A DNA stretch of 64,000 bases, taken from positions 14,674,049 to 14,738,048 of the forward strand of contig CM024760.1 of NCBI GenBank assembly GCA_014218235.1, given 5' to 3'. The notes under the pieces were generated by a model. That model worked only from the letters and a program-made list of their open reading frames with translations. It was not told the DNA's origin and made no database searches. The DNA is from Colocasia esculenta (taxonomy: Eukaryota; Streptophyta; Magnoliopsida; Alismatales; Araceae). Position numbers and translations under genes: made by a program. Of the stretch, positions 25,101 to 36,215 are shown one piece after another. Position 1 is the stretch's first letter, and the number at the start of each line of letters is the position of its first letter.

Positions 25101-26353
25101 TCGCTATCTTGTTATACACTATCTTGTTACACGCTATCTGTTATGTTGTCATCCTAATTTTGCAATACTCTTGCGAAATGTAATATCGTTCACTTGTTAT
25201 CTTGTACTATTACTCTCTTGACTATACATGATCGTTCTCTCTAGTTAATGCGTTATAAGACATTAATCACTTAAAGCATGCTTGTTTATACGAGATATTA
25301 AGTCCTACTAAGCGTTATCGCTCACCCTTCGTTATTTGTTATTGTGTTTTCAAGTAAGTCAAGTGACGACCTTACACACAACAACGGGATTGGACTGGAG
25401 TGATGAGCGTCCTGAAGTCATAGCGATGGAATGTTCTTAGTACCTTAGAGTCTAGTTAGATATTTGCTTTAGATTTCTTTTCCAATATAATAATGTCATT
25501 GAGCCCTAAGTTTTGGCTCTAAATTAGTGGTTGTAATAGTTTAGATGAATTATCAATAAATTAATGATGAGTTTTATTACAATTATTGTTCATTAGTTGC
25601 TCTGATATTTGCGAATGTATGCGCAATTTACATTACCATACTCGTTGTTCATGCCTCCCCAATTTATTCCGCTGCTAAATTGGCGGGGCATGACATCCTA
25701 GACATGGTATCTACTGTCTTTAAAGCAGTAAACAAGCTAACATGCAATCCATGCAATCAAACATGGTGGAATCTCCCTACCTTCACGAAGAACACGCAAT
25801 CCATGCATGGCGCGGCATTTCCCCCACTCCTCGCGATGTCCTCGCGTCGAGAGCGCGACAAGAACTCCACCGAAATGCCAAATCGCCCAACAGAGCCGCA
25901 GTATCTTCTTCCCTGGTCGAGCAGAGGTTGTGAAAGCTCTGTTCGGCCAGCCTGCTTAAAAACCGCACATTAAGGCATCGCCTTCCCGTCGCGACCTAAT
26001 CGCGACGGATTAAGGCATCGCCTTCCCATTTTCGACGTCAGCAAGCTCCACTCCATGCGCGACACGCGGCGCACATGCAGACGTCGACCCCAACAGCGGC
26101 AACCAGAACGCGACCCCTACTGCTGTCGCATTCAGAACGCGACCTACACCCCCGTCGCGTTCACATTCAGTGAACCAACGGACACCACGGGCCTAACCTG
26201 CCGGCCCACTAAGCTCCACACAGCGCGCGGAAACCACAACCAAGGCCCATGACCCCATATTGGTCATGAGCACCATACCAAAACCAGTAAACACAGTTCC
26301 GAACTACCACTAATCAACAATCCGCAAAGGTCCGAAAAATGCGCTATGTTACA
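19186..26353 (+). mobile_element. Solo LTR (second copy), split by a nested LTR
   Basis: The element starts TGTAACGGCCTTGG and ends GCGCTATGTTACA, flanked by the 5-bp TSD CAGGT (19181-19185 and 26354-26358). Without the insertion at 21612-25695 it is about 3.08 kb and matches the reverse complement of 13244-16352 almost end to end. No internal retrotransposon region adjoins. GTCGCGAC-like clusters lie at 21395-21520 and 25800-26170. Confidence 0.85.
21612..25695 (+). mobile_element. Nested solo LTR, 4.1 kb, probably Ty3/gypsy
   Basis: The insertion begins TGTAGTACCCCGG and ends CGGGGCATGACA, with the 5-bp TSD TCCTA on both sides (21607-21611 and 25696-25700). The empty site is seen in the other LTR copy, where GCCTAGACATGG is uninterrupted at about 13910. 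TGTnnTnCCCCG ends resemble Tekay/Retand-type LTRs. A CpG-rich patch with GTCGCGAC-like words lies at 23580-23760. ORFs inside are short and not recognised. No PBS or coding domain is present, so a solo LTR is the simplest reading. Confidence 0.8.
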
Positions 26354-26755
26354 CAGGTCGACCTACTTGAGGACACAGGTCGATCTACTTGAGGACAGGT
26401 TGACCTACTTGAAAACCTAGGTCGACCTACTTGAGGACAGGTCGACATGCTTGAGGATACAGGTCGACCTACTTGAGGATAGGTCGACCTACTTGAAGAC
26501 CTAGGTCGACCTGCTTGAGGACAGGTCAACCTACTTGAAGACCCAGGTCGACCTGCTTGAGGACATGTCGACCTACTTGATGACACATGTCTACCTACTG
26601 GAGGATAGGTCGACCTATACTTGAAGACCTAGGTCGACCTACTTGAAGACCCAGGTCGATTTGCTTAAGGACAAGTCGACCTACTTGTAGACCTAGGTCG
26701 GCCTGCTTGAGGACCCAGGTCGACTTAATTACTTGAAAACCCAGGCCCGATACTC
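26354..26755. repeat. AGGTCGACCTACTTGA minisatellite
   Basis: About ten imperfect units of roughly 20 or 40 bp are built on AGGTCGACCTACTTGA followed by GGACA or AGACCT. Each core contains the palindrome GTCGAC. The array abuts the right end of the solo LTR and is absent at its left end. Confidence 0.9.
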
Positions 26756-27018
26756 ATTTTTGTTTAACGAAGTCAAACGGTGTGCAAACAGACTTAAAGT
26801 CCTTCGACTCTCGGAGGCAGAATATGTTGTCACTCGCGAGACTAGCATGCATGCGCTATGCGATTGTCGATTCATCTCTCATCACCGCCGCTTGAGTAGC
26901 ACTTGGTAGAACTTGAATTTGCAATATGCATCTATATACATGAGAACATGATAAAAATCCAAAGAACAATAATATTTCGTGATGGATCACAAATACATTT
27001 CCACAAACTATTTCATGA

Positions 27019-27062
<44 letters not shown>

Positions 27063-27479
27063 TCTCCCTCTCTCTCTCTCTCCTCTCTCCTCTCTCTCAC
27101 ATATATATATATATGAAATCAGTTGATCAGTTCGCTTCATGGGTATATTTTTCAAAGATATAAATTACTATGTTCTCAAATTCTAATTGTTAGATGTAAG
27201 TTTGATAAACACAGAGAAATATATATGACACATATGTATATATGTTCACTAAATTTTTGTATATTTATATTGATAAGTTAGGACACATATATATTATATT
27301 AAAATTACAAGTATATATATCTAGCACAAATATACATATATATTACAAATATAAAAAACATATGTATATATCAATCACTAAACTAAAATAAGTTATTATT
27401 AAAAAATTTATATGTTCTAGATATTTCTGATTTGAAGTTTTTTTATTTTAATAAATAAATAAAATGAAATTTTTATATT
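26756..27479. other. Probable CACTA interior with (CT)n tract
   Basis: A (CT)n-rich tract is at 27020-27100, followed by (AT)n and AT-rich DNA. No coding domain is visible. It is placed inside the CACTA element only because the terminus lies at 27838. Confidence 0.35.
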
Positions 27480-27838
27480 TGTCAGTGCCTTGTAGCTGCT
27501 GACTAATACTGTCAGCGGCTTTCTTTAGCCGTAGACATTTAATGTATGTCAGCGGTTCTCAAAACCGCGGACAAAAAATATATATATCAGCGGTTCCTAG
27601 AGCCACTGAATACTACATGTCCGTGGTTTTACGTAGCCATGGCCTTAACTCTACATTTGTCCGCGGTTACATTTTATCCGCTGACGTATGCTAAACTTTT
27701 GTCAGCGAGTTGCGATAACCGTGGACAAAATATTTTTATGACAGCGATCTGTTATAACCGCTGCCTTATATCTCTTTTGTCCTTGAATTTTCAGCGCGGA
27801 TATATAATCGTTGATAAAATGTTGGTTCCCTTGTAGTG
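27480..27838 (-). mobile_element. CACTA terminus with eight subterminal palindromes
   Basis: Reading the minus strand from 27838 gives CACTACAAGGGAACC, a CACTA-type terminal repeat. Behind it are about eight palindromic units spaced about 44 bp, such as GTCAGCGG...CCGCGGAC and GTCCGCGG...CCGCTGAC. Such subterminal repeats bind the element's TnpA-like protein. The other terminus was not found; the solo LTR at 19186-26353 and the array next to it may lie inside the same element. Confidence 0.75.
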
Positions 27839-28275
27839 TCTCTAAGAAATACTGTACTTGGATTTCTAGTAAAAGAGAAATATGTTTTCAAGCTTTGAGT
27901 TTTCTTTCATGTAATTTTGCATTGTCGATAACAGGAAGGTTCCGGGAGTTCAAAAGTTGAATATATATGATCTTAGTGGTTTTGTACAAGATCATTTATA
28001 TATATTAGTATAATTTGAAATGATACCAAGGCAACCTTTGAAATTTCAATGCATCGAGTGTCCCAGGGAGATTCCACTCTGATTGAGCCAATAGAATCAT
28101 CAATCTTTAACTTGCTTGATTGGGATCAGGGCTGGCTGCCGAGGGACTGGACAGTGCCATGTTCAACATGTGACCTTCCACGCTCAGCAACTGTGAGCTT
28201 GCGCCACATGATCATCTATATAGAGCTAACATAGTACAAACAGCACTACTCTGAAAAATATAGACATTAAACTCA
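27839..28275. other. Unassigned DNA
   Basis: A 61-codon ORF at 28049-28234 shows no recognised domain. No other structure is supported. Confidence 0.4.
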
Positions 28276-28283
28276 ACGTCGAC

Positions 28284-28713
28284 TAGCGCTGTCAATGGAT
28301 ATCGCTTTCCGATTTTCTGACCCGTTTTTGATTTTTTTGTATCCGTTTTTTCGTTTCTGATTATTTTCTATTTTTTTGTTTTCATTTTCGATAATATATA
28401 AATTTTATTTTATTATAAAATATATAATCTAAAATCTTATTTTTTAATATTAAAAATTTTAGACTAAATTTTTAACTTCTCCTTAATTTGTAAATAGAAT
28501 CTAATTAAGTTGTCTCTCTTGTAGCATTTATTATGCCTATTATTATCAAAGATATCTTTTTTACCACTACTCTTAATACTATATACATCCATCATTTGAT
28601 CGTACCAGATGTTTCCGATTACTTTCCGTTCCGATCCGTTTTCGATTTTCTTATAAGAAATGGATGTGAAAAGTGTCATTTCCGACTCCGACTCTGACCT
28701 GTTGGCAGCCCTA
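28284..28713. mobile_element. Small non-autonomous hAT element
   Basis: The ends TAGCGCTGTCAATGG and (complement) TAGGGCTGCCAACAGG form an hAT-type terminal inverted repeat. The element is flanked by an exact 8-bp TSD, ACGTCGAC (28276-28283 and 28714-28721). It is 430 bp, AT-rich inside, and has no transposase ORF. Confidence 0.88.
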
Positions 28714-28721
28714 ACGTCGAC

Positions 28722-29529
28722 ACATTTGTTTGCGAAGATTATCATCTAACTTTTCATATGCTTATCCCCATTTTATGCTTACGTTACATCTTGTAAAAAT
28801 CTGTACATATTAACACAACTAATTGATAAACACTTCAGATTGACAAATTTTTCCCCAAATCCACGTGTCACAAGAGAGAAGATATGAACATTTGAAGACC
28901 CCGGTTGAGTCGATTGATTAAAACTCGTCTCAAAATAAGAAGTCTCGAATTTGATTCTCAAGAGATTCATATGATCTACATATAATTCTCAAAATATATA
29001 TATTTAAAACTTTTCAGATCAAGTGAGATAAAGAGAACACGGATACACAAAAAATATGAACTATCAAGTCTTAATCTTAGAGTTTATAAACACCAATCCC
29101 TAAACTCGAAAAATTACAGAGGATGAGAGTTCTTTGTTACAAAAGAAAAAAGGAAGATGTGGACAGTTTTCATCATCGTCAAAATCGTCCAGAACATGCA
29201 TGCATGCAAGTTCCCGACTACTTTGAATCAATCACTCAAATCTGTACCATTATCTAAAATCTTAAGAGAAAGATTTATTGTACTTACATATTACACTTTA
29301 AATATAATATATGACTAGACAATAACTCATGTGACATCCCTCACATGAGGAGTGAAGAAGTGACAATTCAATTATTAGATGTCACATAAATTTGTTGCTT
29401 AATTATATTACACTTACAAGTGCAATAAACCTTTCTCAAACATTAAATCACGCATCTCCATCATCAACAACACTTACCAGACCGGACAGGTGCAATACTG
29501 TCGTTCATAACAGTGCCAAAAAGCAGCGA
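28722..29529. other. AT-rich unassigned DNA
   Basis: No gene, element border or RNA gene could be supported. Confidence 0.4.
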
Positions 29530-31110
29530 GTGGGACAATTCATGGTGTGCAGAAAAGGGTTGGTGATGTTAACATGCCAACCACTGGGATAAGCACTTAT
29601 AGCAGCCTCCCTTTATCCCCAGCTGCCGGGGACGGTGACGTTGACATGATATTTTTTATTTTTATTATATCCCTCTATCCTTTATATAACTTATCTCAAT
29701 TTTCAAATCACTTTTTTAATTATAAGAGATGATAAATATACAAGAGATAACTTCCCTTGTCCAGTGATCAAAACAGCATTCAAGAACGGGGGCTATGAAC
29801 AGCTTCTGCCTTACTAGCTGCGGAGAAGCTTGCTCCAGCTGAACGTTTCAACTCTGAAGTGGTCCAAATGGCCGTTGGATCTGCACAGTGCGCAGTTGCG
29901 GCTGTCGCCTGTCGGCGAATCATGGCTTGTTCATGTGGCCCAATAGAAATATTTATTATAAGAGGGGAAACACTGTTGCAAAAGCGGGACATCGTTGGAC
30001 GTCCTTTTCTCAATTTCTGCATTTCATCTTTACGCAAGGGCAATGCTAATTAATCTTCTCTGTATCGGATCCAACTTTATCGGATGCCTTCAAAGAAGAC
30101 ACATCGTTTGGACGTCCCATGCACCACTCGAGCAAGGTGCCCGCGTGGAGCCTGGTCGTACATACTCTGGGCGTGTCTTCTTATGCAATAAGTATTTGAG
30201 AATTTTGTCTTTCGGTTCAAAAAATACTCTCAAATTTAATTTTAGGTCTAACGTTTAAATAATTTAATTTTTAGTCTTAAATCTGTTAAGTGCTAAATTT
30301 TAGGTTCATTCTGTTATCTCTTCTCATTTTTTTTCCCAAAAAACTCATTGTATTTCTGACTTGACCACAAACCACACCTCCCAACCCCACAAGAAACACA
30401 ATATCGTGGCGTGTCCTACTCATTCTCACTTAGGTTTTCTTCTCTGACGGGTCCATCCCTCCCCCCCCCCTTCGCGGTGCGTCCTTCTCCACTGTGGGCT
30501 TCTCCGACGGACTTCTGATGTGTGTAACTAGCTGCACCGTGGAGTGTCAACAATAGGTATAGTTTTATGTCTCGTATTAATGCACAACAACAACTTATCT
30601 GCTATTAGTCGCACACAAAAAAAATTTGCACAAAACTTATTTACTATTAGCAGCACTAAGAAAAAGCAGCACAAAAAAATATCAAAAAATAGAGTCATCA
30701 AAACATCCAAAAGAAATATATAAAAAAGGACATTTCAGATTTTTTACCCTCCAAATCCATCCAAACTAACTGTTCTTCTCACCTTTGAACCGGAAATTGA
30801 GATTTTTAATATTATTAGACTTTAAAAAAAATTGACCAGTTAATAGACTGAAAATTAAATAGAGCCCTTATACTTGGACCGGGTGTTGATTCCACCTAAG
30901 TATTTCTATGGCCCATATATATCGATGATCAGGGGATGCACAGCATTACTCACCCTCATTGATGAGCATGCTGCAAATCTTTTATTGGGTTTGGGACTTT
31001 GGATTCCGTGGACATTGCAATAATTCTGAGTTTAATCGACATTATTCTATTTGAGTTGGTATATGTTATTTGTGGTTCTCGGGTCCAGTGGGGTTAGCAT
31101 CGGAAAAATC
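29530..31110. repeat. Local tandem duplication, copy A (first part)
   Basis: Blocks here recur in the same order in copy B: TGATGTTAACATGCCAACC (29570 and 41640), TTTCAACTCTGA..GTGGTCC (29846 and 41705), TGCAAATCTTTT.TTGGG (30970 and 41768), CTGAGTTTAAT (31026 and 41811) and ATCT-ACC after GGGTTA (31090 and 45037). Copy A has about 1 kb more sequence between the second and third blocks. No gene is recognised. The copy continues at 41310-41580 beyond the inserted Mutator-like element. Confidence 0.75.
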
Positions 31111-31304
31111 TACCGGTCAACTTAAAGTTTAAAAGTAGATTTGATAATCAAATAAGTCTTAATCATTTTTGATAAAAAGAGCTTATCAGTCTTGATAATT
31201 GTTCTGTCGTGTTGATAACTTGAATAGTTTATCAGATACTTATCAACATTTATTTGTGATAAGTCTTGATAAGTCTAACTCTCATTTTAAACTGATAAAA
31301 TTTT

Positions 31305-31520
31305 GTAAAAAAAATTAATTGGGGGTTCCTGTCAGAGAGTGGTACTTTTTTTCTCATCCCTGTCAGAATACTGGAAGACATAAAGTTCTTACTTTTCGCC
31401 CAATTTAATTTTCAGTCCCTACTTTTGAGACATCACTATTTACGACCCTCGATTCACGAGTTCTGTCTCTTTTGCATCTGTCTCTTTTTCTCATTCTCAT
31501 CTTACTCTTCTGTCATTTCG
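31305..31520 (+). repeat. Left terminal inverted repeat of the MULE
   Basis: It matches 40480-40694 in reverse complement over about 200 bp, including the tandem CCTGTCAGA words near the end. Confidence 0.88.
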
Positions 31521-31783
31521 AATACCTTTTTCCCAATCAACACTGACGCTTCTATCCTTTCGAAGGGCCGTGAACTCTGATCGATGGGAAGTTGCTCTTA
31601 TATAACGTGCCGAATACACTTACAGTAACCATTGACATCACTTACACAGGTCCTTTTGAAGACTTGTGAACCGTTCTTCACAACTATAAAAGGAACTTAG
31701 GGCCTCATACTTATCCTTCACAAGTTTCTCTGAGTCTTCTTCTTCCTATCTTTCTCGCTCGTCTTCTTCCTCTTTATTTGCAG

Positions 31784-32100
31784 ATGTCTTCATCTGAAGG
31801 TGCTCTCCCCACAGGGATGGCAAGGCACCTGTATCATCGGTGCCACCGTCGCCGCCGGCTCCCCCGGCGCCACAGGCTCCACCTTCGCCACGGCCCTTCA
31901 GCCCCGACATCTGGAACGGTTTTTACATGGGCTGGAGGATGGCTTTAGCCAAAGTCTCTCGGCTGTACGGTCATAAGAGCCTCACCAACATCCGCCCTGA
32001 CATCGGCCCTGAGGCAAAACCCATATGTTCCTCCTCCCCTCCCTCCCCTGCCCGTTCCTCCTCCTCCTCCCCTCCCTCCTCCCCCCAGTGGTCGGCTTAG
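31784..32100 (+). pseudogene. Small Pro/Ser-rich ORF near the left TIR
   Basis: The ATG at 31784 (MSSSEGALPTG) leads into a proline-rich frame only after a frame shift. The later frame (about 31840-32100) reads PFSPDIWNGFYMGWRM and ends in a Ser/Pro-rich tail. I do not recognise the product. It lies just inside the left TIR and is transcribed inward, so it may be an accessory ORF of the element or a captured fragment. Confidence 0.3.
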
Positions 32101-32278
32101 GGAGTTTAGAGAGTTATTGTAGCGGAACTTGTTTATGTAATATATTTTCATTTTATGTAATTTTCTGTGGCCGATATAAAATCCATTGTATGTGCTCTAT
32201 ATCATGCAAACTCAACATGTTAGCAATAACATACTGTACATGCTATTATCTATACTATAATCAAAATAAGTAAATATT

Positions 32279-32690
32279 GTAACAGGTTATTACGCATACT
32301 GTAATAGTGTAGGTTAGAGTGTAGTGCTCGAACTGTAAGAGTGTAGTGCTCAAACTATAACATGCTATTATGTATACTATAATGAAAATAAGTAAATACT
32401 GTAACAGGTTATTATGTATATTGTAATAGTGTAGGTTAGAGTGCAGTGCTCGAACTGTAAGAGTGTAGTGCTCGAACTATAACATGTTATTATGTATACT
32501 ATAATCAAAATAAGTAAATATTGTAACAGGTTATTACGTATGCTGTAATAGTGTAGGTTAGAGTATAGTGCTCGAACTGTAAGAGTGTAGTACTCGAACT
32601 GTAACATGCTATTATGTATACTATAATGAAAATAAGTAAATACTGTAACAGGTTATTACATATACTGTAACAAAAAATGTTAGTAGACAG
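32279..32690. repeat. 122-bp tandem repeat, three and a half copies
   Basis: Units begin AACAGGTTATTA at about 32282, 32404, 32526 and 32648 and contain ACTGTAA, CGAACTGTAAGAGTGTAG and TATACTATAAT. They lie in the non-coding 3' flank of the ULP1 gene. Confidence 0.9.
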
Positions 32691-34149
32691 TGTTCTCACT
32701 GTAATAAATAAACAAGTGTTTCCTCAAGTAAATGTACAATATTATTACACTGGCTGTAGGAAATTGTACGTGCGGCATGTATGGCTCTTCTCCTTCAATT
32801 ATATACGCTCTGAACGTTCTTGTGCATTGAAGTACGCTTTGATGAAGTGGAGGGCGAACCTTGCTCGCACGGTTGGCATGTCATCCTGACTGAAGGGGAA
32901 ACCTTGAGTGTCCCTACGTGCCAGACATTCCATGTATTTGCAAGTGAAAATGGAGCAGTTTTCTCCCGATCCTTGTTGTGGGCATGGGTCGGGGTAACGC
33001 AGCGACCAATTTTCTGAATCTATGTGCTTGCCATTCATGTATCTTCTCAGTTCCTCCACCTGCATGAAAGAATTAACAAAAGAGTTCTAATTACTTGATG
33101 TACATTTACTGTAATATATGTAACATAAGTATGCATGCTCTGTAACAAATGTAAGCCTTGTATGTAACACTTGACACTTACATATTGTGGAATGTCAGGA
33201 CGATCTTTATTTCTTAATGAATCGTACACGTGGAACTCTTTTTCTTTAATATTGATGACCAAAAGAGCCCAATGGTTCGTTCCAACGTGCATGGGGGAGA
33301 AGAGGAGATCTAATTCAGTTGGGGCGCGGTCCAATCTGTTGAAAGAGTAATCGAGATGTTGTTGTTTGCTCTTATCATCTTTGCACGATTGGACATAACC
33401 CTTTAAAGTGGCTCCCAGATATCCAAAAGTCTTAAAAATGTCCGGGTTCTCTTGACGGGGGAGAAACAAGCAAGTGTTGACGTAGCAGTCAATTATGACT
33501 AATTCGCTCTGCCCCCCGAACAATAGATCCCGGATGTCCTTAAATGTGAGGAAATTATTGTATCCTTCCAGAGTGCCGCCGAACATCAAATCACTACATG
33601 TTAGAAATGTGTACATCTTCTGTAAGAATGGAGATGTCATACAGTAATAAACGAACTAATATAATGTAACAGAAATGCTCCGAACTGTAAAAAGAAAATA
33701 CATGTACTGTAACACGTACTCATTAATGATGTACTCATTCAGAAATCGTTCAATCTAAAACTTTTCATCCACTCCTAATACTTCCCGAGCGACGTAATCT
33801 CGTCTCCCCTCTTTCTTGCCCATTGGAAGTGTGTATGTACTCTCTTGAGAGCAAAGAATGATCGGTTCGGAAGTGGACACATTGACGTTCGGAGCTTTGT
33901 AGGACCGATAATCCTCTGGCTGCGATAGAGTAAGTAATAAAAGAATTTTCTGTAAGAGGACTTTAAAGTTACTGTGACGGGGTCTTAATATTACTGTTAT
34001 GTAACATTAAGGTTACTGTAACAGAACATTAAAGTTGTGTATCTTCTACTGTTAAGGGGAAACCATACCATATATATCTCTGGTTGCCTCCTTTTTCTCG
34101 TCCCAACTGTAACTCGTCTGGACAATGAGGATGGGAAAATATGACGCAT

Positions 34150-34800
34150 CTTCCTCTTCTTCTCTTCCTCTTCTGTCTTCCTCTTCTCCTCCTCCTCCTC
34201 CTCCTCCATCTTCTTCTCCACCTCCTCCGCCTCATTCCTCTTCTCTCCGCCTCCTCCGCCTCCTTCCTCTTCTTCTCTCCTCCCCCTCCTTCCTCTTCTT
34301 CTCCGCCTCCTTCCTCTTCTTCTCTTCTTCTCCGCCTCCTCCTCTTCCTTCCTCTTCTTCTCTTCCTCTTCTGTCTTCCTCTTCTCCTCCTCCTCCTCCT
34401 TCTTCTTTTGCTCCTCCTCCGCCTACTTCCTCTTGTGCTCTTCCTCCTCCTCCTCCTCCTTCTTCTTTTGCTCCTCCTCCGCCTACTTCCTCTTGTGCTC
34501 CTCCTCCTCCTCCTCCTTCTTCCTCTTCTCTGCCTCCTCCACCTCCTTCCTCTTGTGCTCCTCCTCCTCCTTCTTCCTCTTCTCTGCCTCCTCCACCTCC
34601 TTCCTCTTCTCCTCTTTCTCCTCCTCCTTCTTCTTTTGCTCCTCCTCCGCCTACTTCCTCTTGTGCTCTTCCTCCTCCTCCTCCTTCCGCTTCTTCTCCA
34701 CCTCCTCCGCCTCCGTCCGCTTCTGCTCCTCCTCCTCCTGCTTCCTCTTCTTCTCAACCTCCTCCTCTTCCTTCCTCTTCTTCACCTCCTCCTTTCTCTT
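34150..34800 (-). repeat. Triplet-rich tract encoding Glu/Lys repeats
   Basis: On the minus strand the tract is GAG/AAG/GAA-rich and reads as runs of Glu, Lys and Arg in the ULP1 frame (EEEEKRKTEEE, EVEKKRKEEE). Long leucine- or serine-rich ORFs on the plus strand are shadows of it. Block repeats of about 63 bp (for example 34395 and 34455) indicate recent slippage or unequal exchange. Confidence 0.85.
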
Positions 34801-34906
34801 ATTCTCGTCGGCCTCTCCTTTCTCCTCCTCTTCCTCTGTTCCTTTGGCTCCAACGTCTGTCACTCTGACATTGATCGCCGTGACCTTGTCAAGGGGGTTC
34901 TCCTTC

Positions 34907-35420
34907 CTGTAACTGAATATATGAAATACTGTAAATGTCTATGAATGATAATGTAAATGCATAAAACATATACTGTAACTGAATATATGAAATACTGTAA
35001 ATGTCTATGAATGATACTGTAAATGTATAAAACATATATTGTAACTGAATATATCAAATACTGTAAATGTATAAAACATATGATGTAACTGAATATATCA
35101 AATACTGTAAATGTCTATGAATGATACTGTAAATGTATAAAACATATACTGTAACTGAATATATCAAATACAGTAAATGTCTATGATTGATACTGTAAAT
35201 GTATAAAACATATATTGTAACTGAATATATCAAATAATGTTAATAACTATGAATGATACTGTAAATGTATAAAACATATACTGTAACTGAATATATCAAA
35301 TATTGTAAATGTCTATGAATGATACTGTAAATGTATAAAACATATATTGTAACTGAATATATCAAATACTGTTAATAACTATGAATGATACTGTAAATGT
35401 ATAAAACATGTACTGTAAAA
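34907..35420. repeat. ~67-bp tandem repeat in a ULP1 intron
   Basis: About eight copies of CTGTAACTGAATATATSAAA followed by TACTGTAAATGTCTATGAATG and ATAAAACATATA lie between the Glu/Lys-rich exon and the coiled exon. Splice-like borders on both sides suggest an intron. Confidence 0.9.
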
Positions 35421-36009
35421 CATTACTTTGGCATCGGGTACTCGTCTTTGCTACGCCGTGTGATGGTACTGAAGCTGTAGGGAGCTCCAGTGGCGGTAGG
35501 ACTAAGACTGCAGATTGTGGCTCCGCGGGTGGATGTTGCCACTGAGGCTGACGCTCAAATTGTTCCTCCAGTCTTTGTAGCCTTTGGTCCATTGATTGGA
35601 GGATATTGTTCTGCCGCTGTAAGAGGTCGCTCTGCAACTCCATGACCTCCCTCTATTGTTTGGGCACTCTTAAAAGCTTCTGAAGAATACCAACAACATG
35701 CTTATCTGATGGAGGAGTTCCGGAAGTGGTGGACGTGGATGTTGTTAATCGTCGCGAGACCTTAGGTCGATCATCCCTCACATTAACCTCCAAATATACC
35801 TAAAGTAAAGTCATAGGAAGATATCATATACGTAGAAAACACAGGTCCAGGGGTAAGTCACACTTACATCAGAGCGTCGCAATCCCCGTAGTAGGTCGGA
35901 TAAGGACTGTCCCTTACCCCGGCAATCCCAACGAAAAAATGGGGGATCTCTTTGGGGATGCTCCGGTTTCAATTTTAACTGGTGCGTCAAAAAACATGCC
36001 TACATCATT

Positions 36010-36215
36010 AACAGATAGATATGTCGTATGTAAAAGAATACTTCGCGTACTGTAACAGAGCGGTGTATGGTATGTAAAAGACTACTTCGGGTATTGTAAC
36101 AGATACATATGTCATATGTAAAAGAGTACTTCGCGTACTGTAACAGAGCGGTGTATGGTATGTAAAATACTACTTTGGGTACTGTAATAGATACATATAT
36201 CGTATGTAAAAGACT
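36010..36215. repeat. ~92-bp tandem repeat in a ULP1 intron
   Basis: Two and a half copies of a unit with ACTTCGCGTACTGTAACAGA, GCGGTGTATGGTATGTAAAA and TACTTCGGGTA lie directly upstream of the exon ending at 36220. Confidence 0.85.

Noticed and set aside
28890..28990. tRNA-derived SINE or tRNA-like B box
   Set aside because: Only a weak B-box-like word is present, with no A box at proper spacing and no cloverleaf.
30192..30894. Possible 9-bp TSD TAAGTATTT around a 700-bp segment
   Set aside because: The ends are not inverted repeats, and comparison with copy B places the length difference elsewhere, so the match may be chance.
34125..34944. Plus-strand Leu- or Ser/Pro-rich ORFs of about 250 codons
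   Set aside because: They are shadows of the minus-strand Glu/Lys-coding tract of the ULP1 gene.
34907..35420. Telomere-like or centromeric satellite
   Set aside because: The 67-bp unit is AT-rich, confined to one intron of the MULE, and lacks the plant telomere word TTTAGGG.
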